From: Brevibacterium epidermidis NBRC 14811
GTDB taxonomy: Bacteria; Actinomycetota; Actinomycetes; Actinomycetales; Brevibacteriaceae
Length of the DNA stretch: 64,000 nucleotides
Assembly (NCBI RefSeq): GCF_001570805.1
Contig: NZ_BCSJ01000001.1
Coordinates: 124,001 to 188,000, forward strand
Direction of reading: 5' to 3'
The stretch's first letter is position 1, and the number at the start of each line of letters is the position of its first letter. Position numbers and translations under genes: made by a program. The notes below the pieces were generated by a model. That model searched no databases. It was given only the letters and a program-made list of their open reading frames with translations, and was not told the DNA's origin. Shown here in pieces: positions 53,085-61,123 of the stretch.

Positions 53085-55616
53085 ATGTCGACCGAAGCCC
53101 GCAATACTGTCCCTGCCACAGCGGTCGAAGTGCGCGGTGCACGCGTGCACAACCTGCAGGGTATCGACGTCGACGTACCGCTGAATACCCTCGTCGCCAT
53201 CGCCGGTGTCTCCGGGTCGGGCAAGTCCTCCCTGGCCATGGGCGTGCTCTACGCCGAAGGCTCGCGCCGCTATATCGAAGCCCTGTCGACCTACACTCGC
53301 CGTCGCATGGCCCAAGCCGCCCGTGCCGATGTCGACACCGTCCGCCACATCCCCGCCGCCCTCGCTTTGCGGCAACGCCCCGGAGTCCCCGGCGTGCGCT
53401 CGACCTTCGGCACCTCGACCGAGCTGCTCAACGTCGTCCGCCTGATGTTCTCCCGTTTGGCTTCCCACCTCTGCCCGAACGGGCACCGGCAGAAACCGAC
53501 TCTCAACGTCGCTGCCGAGGAGCCGTTCGACTGCCCCGAATGCGGTGAGACCGTCCACGCACCCGGCGCCGAGGAGCTCGCCTTCAATTCCGGTGGAGCA
53601 TGCCCCCGCTGCGAGGGCATCGGCACCATCAGAGAAGTCGACGATGCCTCCCTCATCCGCGACCCCGACCTGTCGATCGACAACGGCACAGTCATCCCCT
53701 GGCAGATGTTCGGCTTCAACGTCCAACCGCAGATCGCCCGCGAATTCGGCGTCCGCACCGATGTGCCCTGGCGCGACCTCGAAGACTGGGAGCGCGAGAT
53801 CGTCTTCGCCGGCCCCGAAGAGAAGAAGCACATCACGGTCACCTCGAAGAAGGGGCTCCACGACCTCGACTTCACCTTCCGCAACGCCCGCCTGACGGTG
53901 ACCGAAGAACTCAAACGCGCAGACACTGAGAAGCGCTTCGCCAGGGTCAGCAGGTTCCTCTCCGAGCAGGTCTGCCCCGACTGCGAAGGCACGCGTCTCT
54001 CCCCCGCTGCTCGAGCACCGCGCCTTGGCGAACTCGACCTCGCCGAGGCGACCGCCATGACCCTCGACGAACTCGTCGACTGGGCCGCGAACGTTCCCGA
54101 AACTCTCCCCACGCCCATGCAGCCGATGGCCCGGTCGCTGGTGGACGCACTTCTCGGCATGGCTCGCCGGCTGCTCGACCTGGGTCTCGGATACCTCGGA
54201 CTCGACCGGGCCGGTTCCTCTCTGTCGACCGGCGAACGCCAACGAGTCCAACTCTCCCGTGCCGTGCGCAACGAGACCACCGGCGTCCTCTACGTCCTCG
54301 ACGAACCCTCGATCGGCCTCCACCCCTCGAACATCAAAGGTCTGCAGGGTGTGATCGCCGACCTCCTCGAGGAGGGAAACTCCGTGGTCATGGTCGACCA
54401 CGATCCACTCGTCCTCCGCGAAGCCGACCACCTCATCGAAATCGGCCCCGGCTCCGGCAAGGACGGCGGCTCGGTCGTGGCCAAAGGCAGCGTCGCCGAA
54501 CTCGACGCACACCCGGACTCCCGCATCGGCCCCTACCTCACCGGCCGCGCCGACGCCCTCGTACGCACTCCCGCACCCGAAGCCGAGATCGACGACCACG
54601 GTCGGATCCGGCTGCTCACCTCACCGATCCACACCGTTCATACGCTGGAGACCGAGATCCCACGCAAGCGGCTCACCGTCGTCACCGGAGTGTCCGGATC
54701 GGGCAAGAGCACGCTTGTCCTCGACAGTCTCGTCCCCGCGCTCAAAGCCGAGGCTGCCGCGGACGAACGTGCGATGCCGTCTCACGTGCGTGAACTCGAT
54801 GCCGGCGGGATCGAGCGGGTCAATGTCGTCGACGCCACCCCGATCGGCATCAACGTCCGCTCCACCGTGGCGACCTATTCCGGGGTGCTCGATGACCTTC
54901 GCCGCGCCTATGCTCGACTCGATTCCGCGAAGGATGCCGGGCTGACTGCCGGGGACTTCTCCTACAACACGGGTTCGCTGCGCTGCCCGAAATGCGAAGG
55001 TACCGGCGAGATCACCCTCGACGTGCAGTTCCTCCCCGACGTCGACATCCCCTGCCCGAACTGCGAAGGCCGTCGGTACAGTCCCGACGCGGACGAGTAC
55101 CGCCGTGCCTCGGATGCCGATGGTCAGCCGCTGTCGTTGCCGGATCTGTTGGCGATGACGGTCGCCGAGGCGCTCCCCCACCTCGCCGAGATGCGCAAGG
55201 TCCATGCCCGGTTGAAGGCGCTGCAGGATGTGGGGCTCGGGTACCTCACTCTCCACGAGGCGACCCCGGCGCTCTCCGGCGGTGAGGCGCAACGGCTCAA
55301 GCTCGCCACCGAACTCGGGAAGTCACAGCAGCACACGCTCTTCGTCTTCGACGAACCGACGGTGGGCCTGCACCCCGAGGATGTGCGTGTGCTCGTGCGC
55401 GTCTTCCAGCAGCTGCTCGACCAAGGTGGGACGGTGCTCGTCATCGAGCATGACCTCGACATGATCGCGAACGCGGACTGGATCATCGACCTCGGCCCCG
55501 GCGGAGGTCAGGACGGCGGGAAGATCGTCGCGACGGGAACCCCGCAACAGGTGGCGGGCAGCTCAGACAGCGTCACCGGCGAGTACCTCAAAGGGCATCT
55601 CAACGAGGCGGGGTGA
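53085..55616 (+). CDS. UvrA2-type ABC ATPase (excinuclease subunit A paralogue)
   Basis: The 843-residue protein has two ABC halves. The first has GVSGSGKSSL, LSTGERQRVQLSRAV and YVLDEPSIGLHPSN; the second has GVSGSGKSTLVLDSL, ALSGGEAQRLKLATELG and FVFDEPTVGLHPED. Cys pairs (CPECGE, CPRCEG, CPDCEG, CPKCEG, CPNCEG) form zinc modules as in UvrA. It is about 100 residues shorter than UvrA proper, as in UvrA2-class proteins that lack part of the UvrB-binding or insertion domains. Such proteins act in DNA damage tolerance or resistance to DNA-binding drugs. It stands alone and is convergent with the second exporter. Confidence 0.87.
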   Translation: MSTEARNTVPATAVEVRGARVHNLQGIDVDVPLNTLVAIAGVSGSGKSSLAMGVLYAEGSRRYIEALSTYTRRRMAQAARADVDTVRHIPAALALRQRPGVPGVRSTFGTSTELLNVVRLMFSRLASHLCPNGHRQKPTLNVAAEEPFDCPECGETVHAPGAEELAFNSGGACPRCEGIGTIREVDDASLIRDPDLSIDNGTVIPWQMFGFNVQPQIAREFGVRTDVPWRDLEDWEREIVFAGPEEKKHITVTSKKGLHDLDFTFRNARLTVTEELKRADTEKRFARVSRFLSEQVCPDCEGTRLSPAARAPRLGELDLAEATAMTLDELVDWAANVPETLPTPMQPMARSLVDALLGMARRLLDLGLGYLGLDRAGSSLSTGERQRVQLSRAVRNETTGVLYVLDEPSIGLHPSNIKGLQGVIADLLEEGNSVVMVDHDPLVLREADHLIEIGPGSGKDGGSVVAKGSVAELDAHPDSRIGPYLTGRADALVRTPAPEAEIDDHGRIRLLTSPIHTVHTLETEIPRKRLTVVTGVSGSGKSTLVLDSLVPALKAEAAADERAMPSHVRELDAGGIERVNVVDATPIGINVRSTVATYSGVLDDLRRAYARLDSAKDAGLTAGDFSYNTGSLRCPKCEGTGEITLDVQFLPDVDIPCPNCEGRRYSPDADEYRRASDADGQPLSLPDLLAMTVAEALPHLAEMRKVHARLKALQDVGLGYLTLHEATPALSGGEAQRLKLATELGKSQQHTLFVFDEPTVGLHPEDVRVLVRVFQQLLDQGGTVLVIEHDLDMIANADWIIDLGPGGGQDGGKIVATGTPQQVAGSSDSVTGEYLKGHLNEAG

Positions 55617-55649
55617 ACACCTCGGTCTGACAGAGTTGCGGTAAAGAAG

Positions 55650-55679
55650 CGGCCCCGTCCTCAACAGAGAACGGGGCCG
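55650..55679. terminator. convergent terminator hairpin
   Basis: CGGCCCCGT and ACGGGGCCG form a nine-pair GC stem around a 12-base loop. On the minus strand it is followed by CTTCTTT, so it fits best as the end of the exporter operon, but it can serve the uvrA2-like gene too. Next to it, GATTCGAAGTCAGC is repeated in tandem at 55680-55707. Confidence 0.7.
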
Positions 55680-55715
55680 GATTCGAAGTCAGCGATTCGA
55701 AGTCAGCAGAAGGAC

Positions 55716-56534
55716 TCAGCCCGGCTCTTCCTCAACTGCTTTCGCTTTCTCGGCCTTGGTGTATGCCTGGTATTTGCGAATGACTTCGAGCGCCGGACCG
55801 TCGGCGAGCAGTTCGCCCTTCTCGATCCACAGCGCACGGTTGCACGTGTCCCGAATCGTACGCATCGAGTGCGAGACGAGGAAGACGGTACCGGCGTTCT
55901 CACGGATTTCGCGAATACGGCCTTCGGAACGGTCACGGAACTTCTTGTCACCGACGTTGAGCGCCTCATCGACGATGAGGATCTCGTGCTGCACCGAGGT
56001 CGCGATCGCGAACTTCAGTCGCTGCGACATACCCGAGGAGTAAGTGCGCATCGGCAGATCGATGAAGTCCCCGAGCCCGGTGAACTCGACGATGTCATCG
56101 AACTTCGCGTCGATCTCATCGCGGGTGAGTCCCAACGCCAGAGAACCGAGAACGATGTTGCGCGCACCTGAGAGGTCCGGAATCAGCGCAGCACCGACAC
56201 CGAGGAGGTTCGGCCGTGACGTCGCATAGATCGCACCCTCGGAGGTCGGGGTCAGCCCGGTGATCGACCGCATGAGCGTGGACTTGCCGGAGCCGTTGCT
56301 GCCGATGATGCCGATCGATTCGTTCTTGTGAGCGACGAAGCTGATGCCCTTGAGGGCGTGAACCTCTCGCAGCTCCCGCTTCCGCCCCATCACGTTCTTA
56401 CTGCCGAGCTTGAGCTTCTTGCCCGTGGCCAGGGTCTTGTAGCGGACGTGGACGTTGTCGCAGACGACTACGGGTGGGTTGTTCCTTGTCACCTCGGGGA
56501 GGTTGCCGGTGTCGAACGAATTCTCGTCACTCAT
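55716..56534 (-). CDS. ABC transporter ATP-binding protein for glycopolymer export (second system)
   Basis: ATG 56534 overlaps the permease stop by eight bases and gives 272 residues. Walker A is GSNGSGKST at 78-86, the signature YSSGM at about 165-169 and Walker B ILIVDEA at about 185-191. The HALKGISF region and the PNLLGVGAALIPDLSG segment are typical of TagH/Wzt-type polysaccharide ATPases. Unlike the ATPase at 11650-12957 it has only a short tail. With the neighbouring permease it forms a second complete exporter, with no sugar transferase gene beside it. Confidence 0.9.
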   Translation of the reverse strand: MSDENSFDTGNLPEVTRNNPPVVVCDNVHVRYKTLATGKKLKLGSKNVMGRKRELREVHALKGISFVAHKNESIGIIGSNGSGKSTLMRSITGLTPTSEGAIYATSRPNLLGVGAALIPDLSGARNIVLGSLALGLTRDEIDAKFDDIVEFTGLGDFIDLPMRTYSSGMSQRLKFAIATSVQHEILIVDEALNVGDKKFRDRSEGRIREIRENAGTVFLVSHSMRTIRDTCNRALWIEKGELLADGPALEVIRKYQAYTKAEKAKAVEEEPG

Positions 56535-57384
56535 CACGACCAAACCTTTCCTCGGCCTGCCAGAAGAACACGAAGCCGATGATGAAGATGCCGAATGCCC
56601 AGATGGCCAGGTGCCAGAAGTAGTCGTAGGGAACGACTCCGTCCTTCATGAGGATGCCGCGAGCGATGGACAGCACGTTGTTGATCGGCTGCCAATCGGC
56701 GAACGGCTGCAGCGACGGGTTGATCTTGTCGACCATGACCTTGAGGTCGAAGAAGACACCCGAGGTGTAGAAGATCATTCGGGAGATGAACGGGGTGACC
56801 TGCGACAGGTCTCGGAAGTGGACCGTTGCACGGGCGAAGATGAATGCCACGCCTTGGTTGAAGACCCAGAACAGGAACACCAGCGGGATGAAGAGGAACC
56901 AATCCCAATCAGGTCGCGCACCGAAGAGGATGACGATGAGCGCCATGAAAAGGAGCGTGGGGATGAAGTCGAGCAGGTTCTGGAACACCTTGGCGATGGG
57001 CAGAACAATGCGCGGGAACGGTAAGGATTGGACGAGTGAGGCATTCGAGATGATCGACTTCGCGCCGCCGTTCATCGAGGTGTTGAAGAATTCGAGGATG
57101 AAGACGCCGATGACGACGAATGGCGCGAAGTCCGGCGGTCGAGCAGTCGCTCCCTGCATGATGACGCCGAAGACCGTGCCGTAGATCAGAGCCGAGAATG
57201 ATGGGCGCAGCAGCACCCAGGCCATGCCGAGGCGGTTGCGCTCGTTCTCGGACTGCATCCGGTACTTCGCAAGCGTGTACGTGAAGTCGCTTCGGTTGAG
57301 AAGCTGTTTGACGTACTGGGGCAGAGACGGCCGTCCACCCACTCTCTCGAGTCCGTGCTCGGCAGCAAGCCTGGCCATATCCAT
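56527..57384 (-). CDS. ABC-2 type permease for glycopolymer export (second system)
   Basis: The 285-residue protein has six hydrophobic segments and ends FVFFWQAEERFGRDE, the C-terminal signature of TagG/Wzm permeases. The cytoplasmic start includes LNRSDFTYTLAKYRMQSENERNRLG, also typical of TagG. It differs clearly from the permease at 12944-13825, so this is a separate exporter, perhaps for galactan or teichoic acid. It is the first gene of a two-gene operon. Confidence 0.9.
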   Translation of the reverse strand: MDMARLAAEHGLERVGGRPSLPQYVKQLLNRSDFTYTLAKYRMQSENERNRLGMAWVLLRPSFSALIYGTVFGVIMQGATARPPDFAPFVVIGVFILEFFNTSMNGGAKSIISNASLVQSLPFPRIVLPIAKVFQNLLDFIPTLLFMALIVILFGARPDWDWFLFIPLVFLFWVFNQGVAFIFARATVHFRDLSQVTPFISRMIFYTSGVFFDLKVMVDKINPSLQPFADWQPINNVLSIARGILMKDGVVPYDYFWHLAIWAFGIFIIGFVFFWQAEERFGRDE

Positions 57385-57455
57385 GAACAGAAAATTCTCT
57401 CGTCGGCGACTGGGGATAGAACAGAAAGAGTCTACGGGATGAGACTAGCGCAGAC

Positions 57456-58769
57456 TCACAGTCGGCTGTGAGCCTTGAAGTCGAAGTCGGGGTCGGCGAT
57501 TTGGGCCCGCGTCGGAATATTGCTACCGCCGAGTACCCGTCGAGCTGCCGCCTGCATCGGCGGCCAGTTGAACGTCTCGACACCGACGAGCCTCGACTCC
57601 AGGTCAGGCCCATCGAAGTGGAAGACCTGGAACTTCGACCCGCTGGGGTCGTGTCGGATGAGCGTGTCGTCAGCGTCAGGGCTCGTCAGACCCGCCGTGA
57701 ACACCTTCTCCGGGCCTTGGAAGCTCCAGTGCCAGGGGACGTCCGACCAGACTTTCGGACCCCCTTCCGGCCCACTGCCTGACGCGGATTCGGAGTCGTT
57801 CTCGCCTTTGTTCGACGGCTCTCCCGCCCCCTCGCCGAGGAGCTCGGCGAGGAACTTTCCGTGACTTTCGGCCACCGGTTCACAGGCCCATGGATGGTCG
57901 AGCGCATAGGGTCCGGCGGTGACGATGGCACAGTCGCCGGCGGCGAAGACACCCGGATGGGATGTTGCCAAACTCTCATCCACATCCCATGCATGAGCGG
58001 GGCGGTGGCCGTCGACCGGGATCAGCCGAGGGCGGGCCCCGACGCTGGTGATGAACAGGTCGTGAACATCGGCCGGGATGTCGTCCGGGCCGGAGGTGTG
58101 GGTGACGAATTCGACTCCGGCGGCCTTGTGTTTGTCGAACAGGGCCTGCCGCACGGGCGCGGAGAGCTGCTTGCGCAGGGGTTCGTCCCCGCGCAGGTAG
58201 ACCGTAGCGTGGTGTCCGGCAGCCACCGCCGAGGAAGCCACCTCCATTCCGAGGTAACCCGAGCCCAGCACCCCGACGTTGAGGGGTCGGTTCGCATTGT
58301 TCACGCGTTCGAGAATCCATTCCGCGTCGGCGAGGTCATAGACCGGCAGTGCGTCCGGGTAGGCGGGGACTTCGGGGCGGATGGCTTCCATCCCGGTGGC
58401 GAGGATGCAGTGGGTGAAGTCGATAGACTCCCCCGACGCCAGCTGGATGGCGCCCGCGGTGGCGTGATGGTTCTCCAGCGGATGGGGGTGCCGCTGGGTC
58501 TCGGCGGTGTAGCGGGACTCCAGGGCCGCCTCGGCGAGGGTGATCTCTTCTGCCCGGTCACGAACGAAGGTGATGTGCTCGGTCGATTCGAGGTGGTAGG
58601 GCAGGTGATGGCGGGATCCGTCGAAAAGATGCTTCGACAGCGGCGGCCGTTCACACGTTTCGCCGGCCTGGGGGTCGATGACTGTGACGGCCTGACCGCG
58701 CGCGTTCAGCTCCCGCGCCGTAGTCGTGCCGGCCAGTCCCGCACCGATGATGACGATCCGCTTGCTCAT
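57456..58769 (-). CDS. FAD-dependent NAD(P)H oxidoreductase (ferredoxin/rubredoxin reductase type)
   Basis: The 437-residue product starts IVIIGAGLAGTTTARELNARG (FAD) and has a second Rossmann motif, VGVLGSGYLGMEVASSAVAAG (NAD(P)H), then FAAGDCAIV. The pattern matches class-I-like reductases that serve ferredoxins or rubredoxins of monooxygenase systems (ThcD/CamA relatives). The active-site CxxC of thiol reductases is absent. No P450 or ferredoxin gene lies next to it, so its partner is unknown. Confidence 0.85.
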   Translation of the reverse strand: MSKRIVIIGAGLAGTTTARELNARGQAVTVIDPQAGETCERPPLSKHLFDGSRHHLPYHLESTEHITFVRDRAEEITLAEAALESRYTAETQRHPHPLENHHATAGAIQLASGESIDFTHCILATGMEAIRPEVPAYPDALPVYDLADAEWILERVNNANRPLNVGVLGSGYLGMEVASSAVAAGHHATVYLRGDEPLRKQLSAPVRQALFDKHKAAGVEFVTHTSGPDDIPADVHDLFITSVGARPRLIPVDGHRPAHAWDVDESLATSHPGVFAAGDCAIVTAGPYALDHPWACEPVAESHGKFLAELLGEGAGEPSNKGENDSESASGSGPEGGPKVWSDVPWHWSFQGPEKVFTAGLTSPDADDTLIRHDPSGSKFQVFHFDGPDLESRLVGVETFNWPPMQAAARRVLGGSNIPTRAQIADPDFDFKAHSRL

Positions 58770-58775
58770 GTCTCC

Positions 58776-58781
58776 ATGCTA
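58776..58781 (-). promoter_or_regulatory. candidate -10 box TAGCAT
   Basis: On the minus strand TAGCAT stands six bases before ATG 58769 of the oxidoreductase gene. GGAG lies in the gap, so either a leaderless start or a very short leader is possible. Confidence 0.35.
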
Positions 58782-58867
58782 TGCCTCGCCGAGGCGGCTC
58801 GCGGTGAGGTGGGGCGCCCGGCACGGGCAGCAGAGCAGTCGTGCCGAGCCCCCTGGCCTCTCACGGC

Positions 58868-59839
58868 TCAGAGTTCCGTGGTCTGTGTGCCGCCGGACGG
58901 GCGGTCTCCGGTGATCTTGGACTTGACCATGCGGAACAGGCCCGATGCCTTGCCGCCGGGCAGCCCCCAGTGCTGTGCGGAGTGTGTGACGACCTTGATG
59001 AGTCCGAGGTTCGGGTCGCGGCGGTCATCGAACCACGCCGTGGCGGAATCCGACCACAGTTCATCGACCTTGGCCTCGTCGTCGACGAACTCCACGCGCC
59101 CGGCCACCGACAGCCAGTTGCCCGCCTCAGCGATGCTGATATTGACTTCGGGGTTCGTCTGCAGCGCCTTCGCTTGGTCGCCGTCGAGGGCGAGGAAGAA
59201 CCAGACGTCGGCATCCTCGGTGACCTCCTGGGGTGCCATAGGGTGAGCGAGGATCTTGCCGTCGGCGAGCGCGGTCGCGAGCATGACAGAATCACCGCCG
59301 CGCAGGATCTTGACGACGTCGGCCTGGCCGAGCTCCTCTGTCGCCGCGTCTCCAGCGGGCTTCTGCCCATCACCCGCGGCGGATACCTGGCCGGCTTCCG
59401 TGTCGTCGGTGGCGAAGACTGCTGTTTCCGTGCTCGCGACGCCGCCTTCCGTCGTGCTGCCGACCGCGTTGCCCATCCCTGGCGCGCTGTAGATGTCACC
59501 GGGCTCGGACGTGGTGCCGACCGAGGCGCCCATGCCCGGGGCGAGGGAGGCGTCAGTGGCTCCGGAGTTCTCGGTTCCTGAGCTCGGAGTCGCTTCGGCG
59601 GTCTTCGATTCGTCGATCGCCGTGTGCGAGCCGTCGGGATTGCGATGCAGTGTCACACCTTCTTCGTCCGCGGCCCTTTGGGCGCGTTCCTCAACGTTCT
59701 GCTCGGTGTATCCGACTTCGGCGTGAGATTCCATGTCCGAAGTCCCGGCCAGCGGTTCTGCGGTCTCGTCCAGTTTTGCTGCGACGTCACGGGCCTTCTC
59801 CTCGGCCGGCGACTCGTCACTCTTGTCTCTGTTGTTCAT
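58868..59839 (-). CDS. PNPOx-fold general stress protein with repeat-rich N-terminus
   Basis: ATG 59839, with AGGGA seven bases upstream, gives 323 residues. The first 170 residues are acidic and low-complexity. They hold VEERAQRAADEEGVTLHRNPDGSH and two copies of an APGMGxxVGxT unit. The C-terminal 150 residues (VVKILRGGDSVMLATAL, DADVWFFLALDGDQAKAL, WLSVAGRVEFVDD) are a split-barrel pyridoxamine-phosphate-oxidase fold of the general-stress-protein-26 type. Flavin or F420 binding is likely but not certain. The ERxxR...V...RxPD motif also occurs in the small acidic protein at 60703-60999. Confidence 0.82.
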   Translation of the reverse strand: MNNRDKSDESPAEEKARDVAAKLDETAEPLAGTSDMESHAEVGYTEQNVEERAQRAADEEGVTLHRNPDGSHTAIDESKTAEATPSSGTENSGATDASLAPGMGASVGTTSEPGDIYSAPGMGNAVGSTTEGGVASTETAVFATDDTEAGQVSAAGDGQKPAGDAATEELGQADVVKILRGGDSVMLATALADGKILAHPMAPQEVTEDADVWFFLALDGDQAKALQTNPEVNISIAEAGNWLSVAGRVEFVDDEAKVDELWSDSATAWFDDRRDPNLGLIKVVTHSAQHWGLPGGKASGLFRMVKSKITGDRPSGGTQTTEL

Positions 59840-60139
59840 GACCATTTCCCTTCGCAGACGGTTCCTGGCACTGCAGTCGCTGGCGCGGGCCGTGGCTCGT
59901 TCTGGCGGGCCGTGGTCGGCTGGCGCGTCAACGACTACACGGTCATTCTCACACGGCTCTCCGGTCGGCAACAGCCCCCTTGGAACTGGACTGAGATGAC
60001 TGAAATCCGGAGCCGTTCGAAGTGCGGACTGGTTGCGTGCACAGCCCTAAAGAGCGGCGCGCACACGATGACGGACATGCGCAGATTCGCAATCTCCGGG
60101 CAGGTGCGAACACCCGGTTTGCGTGCCTACACTGAAGAC
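59840..60139. other. divergent intergenic region of the stress-protein and rhodanese genes
   Basis: This 300-base gap holds the promoters of both divergent genes. Apart from the TACACT box before the rhodanese ATG, I see no repeat or dyad worth naming. Confidence 0.4.
60128..60133 (+). promoter_or_regulatory. candidate -10 box TACACT of a leaderless transcript
   Basis: TACACT is six bases before ATG 60140 of the rhodanese gene; GAAGAC is the only sequence between them. A leaderless transcript is likely. Confidence 0.45.
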
Positions 60140-60469
60140 ATGGATGAAGAAACGACCGTCACCGTCAACGACATCCCCGAGGGGGCCGCCATCATCGACG
60201 TCCGCGAGGATGACGAATGGGAGGCCGGCCATATCGAAGGCGCGATCCACGTACCGCTGGGCGAGCTGCCCACCCGCCTGGACGATCTTCCTCTCGATGA
60301 CGATATGTACGTCATCTGCCGCACCGGCGGACGCTCGAACCGAGCCGTGGCCTGGCTCAATCAGAATGGCTTCGACGCCTTTGATGTCGTCGGAGGCATG
60401 GGCTCTTGGAACATCGACAATGGTAAGCCGATCGTCTCCGAGACCGGCGAAGAGCCCTGGGTGAAGTGA
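60140..60469 (+). CDS. single-domain rhodanese-like sulfurtransferase
   Basis: ATG 60140 gives 109 residues; the upstream open frame lacks family features. The protein has VNDIPEGAAIIDVREDDEWEAGHIEGAIHVPLGEL and the active-site loop VICRTGGRSNRAV with its catalytic cysteine. It should move sulfane sulfur to an acceptor such as cyanide or a thiol in the cytoplasm. It is not linked to the sulfur operon in the window. Confidence 0.9.
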   Translation: MDEETTVTVNDIPEGAAIIDVREDDEWEAGHIEGAIHVPLGELPTRLDDLPLDDDMYVICRTGGRSNRAVAWLNQNGFDAFDVVGGMGSWNIDNGKPIVSETGEEPWVK

Positions 60470-60702
60470 GCAGAAAGGCACCTGCAGTCGGCCAGCCAGC
60501 AGTCAGCGGATTGATCCCACCGTCCGCTAGAGTCGCTCTCATCGTCGCGAGGTCGACCGGAGGAGCCGCAAGACCGAGTCCCCTTGCCCCGTTTCCACGA
60601 TGGGTCTACCGTCGAGACCACGGATCACTTCCATACCTCTTGTGATCCCCGGTCCTCCGCCGAAAGGCGAGAGCGTGTTCAACTCCGAAAGGAGCCGAAG
60701 TC

Positions 60703-60999
60703 ATGAGTGACGAGAAGAAGAACCTCCCGGAGAACTCAACCGAAGACCAGACCGAAGACGAGCAGAACATCGAGAGCACTGCCGTCGGAGTCGGCGCAGA
60801 TACCGATGCCGAAGGCAGTTCCCAAACTCCCGAAGAGAGGCTCGAGCGCATCGCCGCCGAACACGATGTTCCGATCGATCGGGATCCCGAAGACGCCCAG
60901 GCCAAAGCCGAAGGGTCCTCCTCCCCCGACAAAGACCGAGATATCAGCGGTGGAGACACGAAGGAAGAGGAAGACGACTCCGTGGAGCCGCCGGACTGA
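60703..60999 (+). CDS. small acidic, disordered protein
   Basis: ATG 60703 has AAGGAG eight bases upstream, a very good ribosome site. The 98-residue product is rich in Glu, Asp, Ser and Thr and probably disordered except for PEERLERIAAEHDVPIDRDPED in the middle. That segment resembles EERAQRAADEEGVTLHRNPDG of the PNPOx stress protein at 58868-59839. No known function; a stress-linked role is only a guess from the shared motif. Confidence 0.7.
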   Translation: MSDEKKNLPENSTEDQTEDEQNIESTAVGVGADTDAEGSSQTPEERLERIAAEHDVPIDRDPEDAQAKAEGSSSPDKDRDISGGDTKEEEDDSVEPPD

Positions 61000-61123
61000 G
61001 ACGGCCACGGCCACCGTTGAGCGAGGCCGCTAGTTCTCGCTCCGTGGAGACGCCGAAGTCCACGATGCAAGAACTCCGTGGACACAACTGTGCGCAACCG
61101 CTGTCATTTGGTTAGGTAGAAGA

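Noticed and set aside
53040..54599. 519-codon minus-strand open frame opposite the uvrA2-like gene
   Set aside because: Antisense to the ATPase motifs; Gly/Val/Asp-rich composition typical of a high-GC shadow frame.
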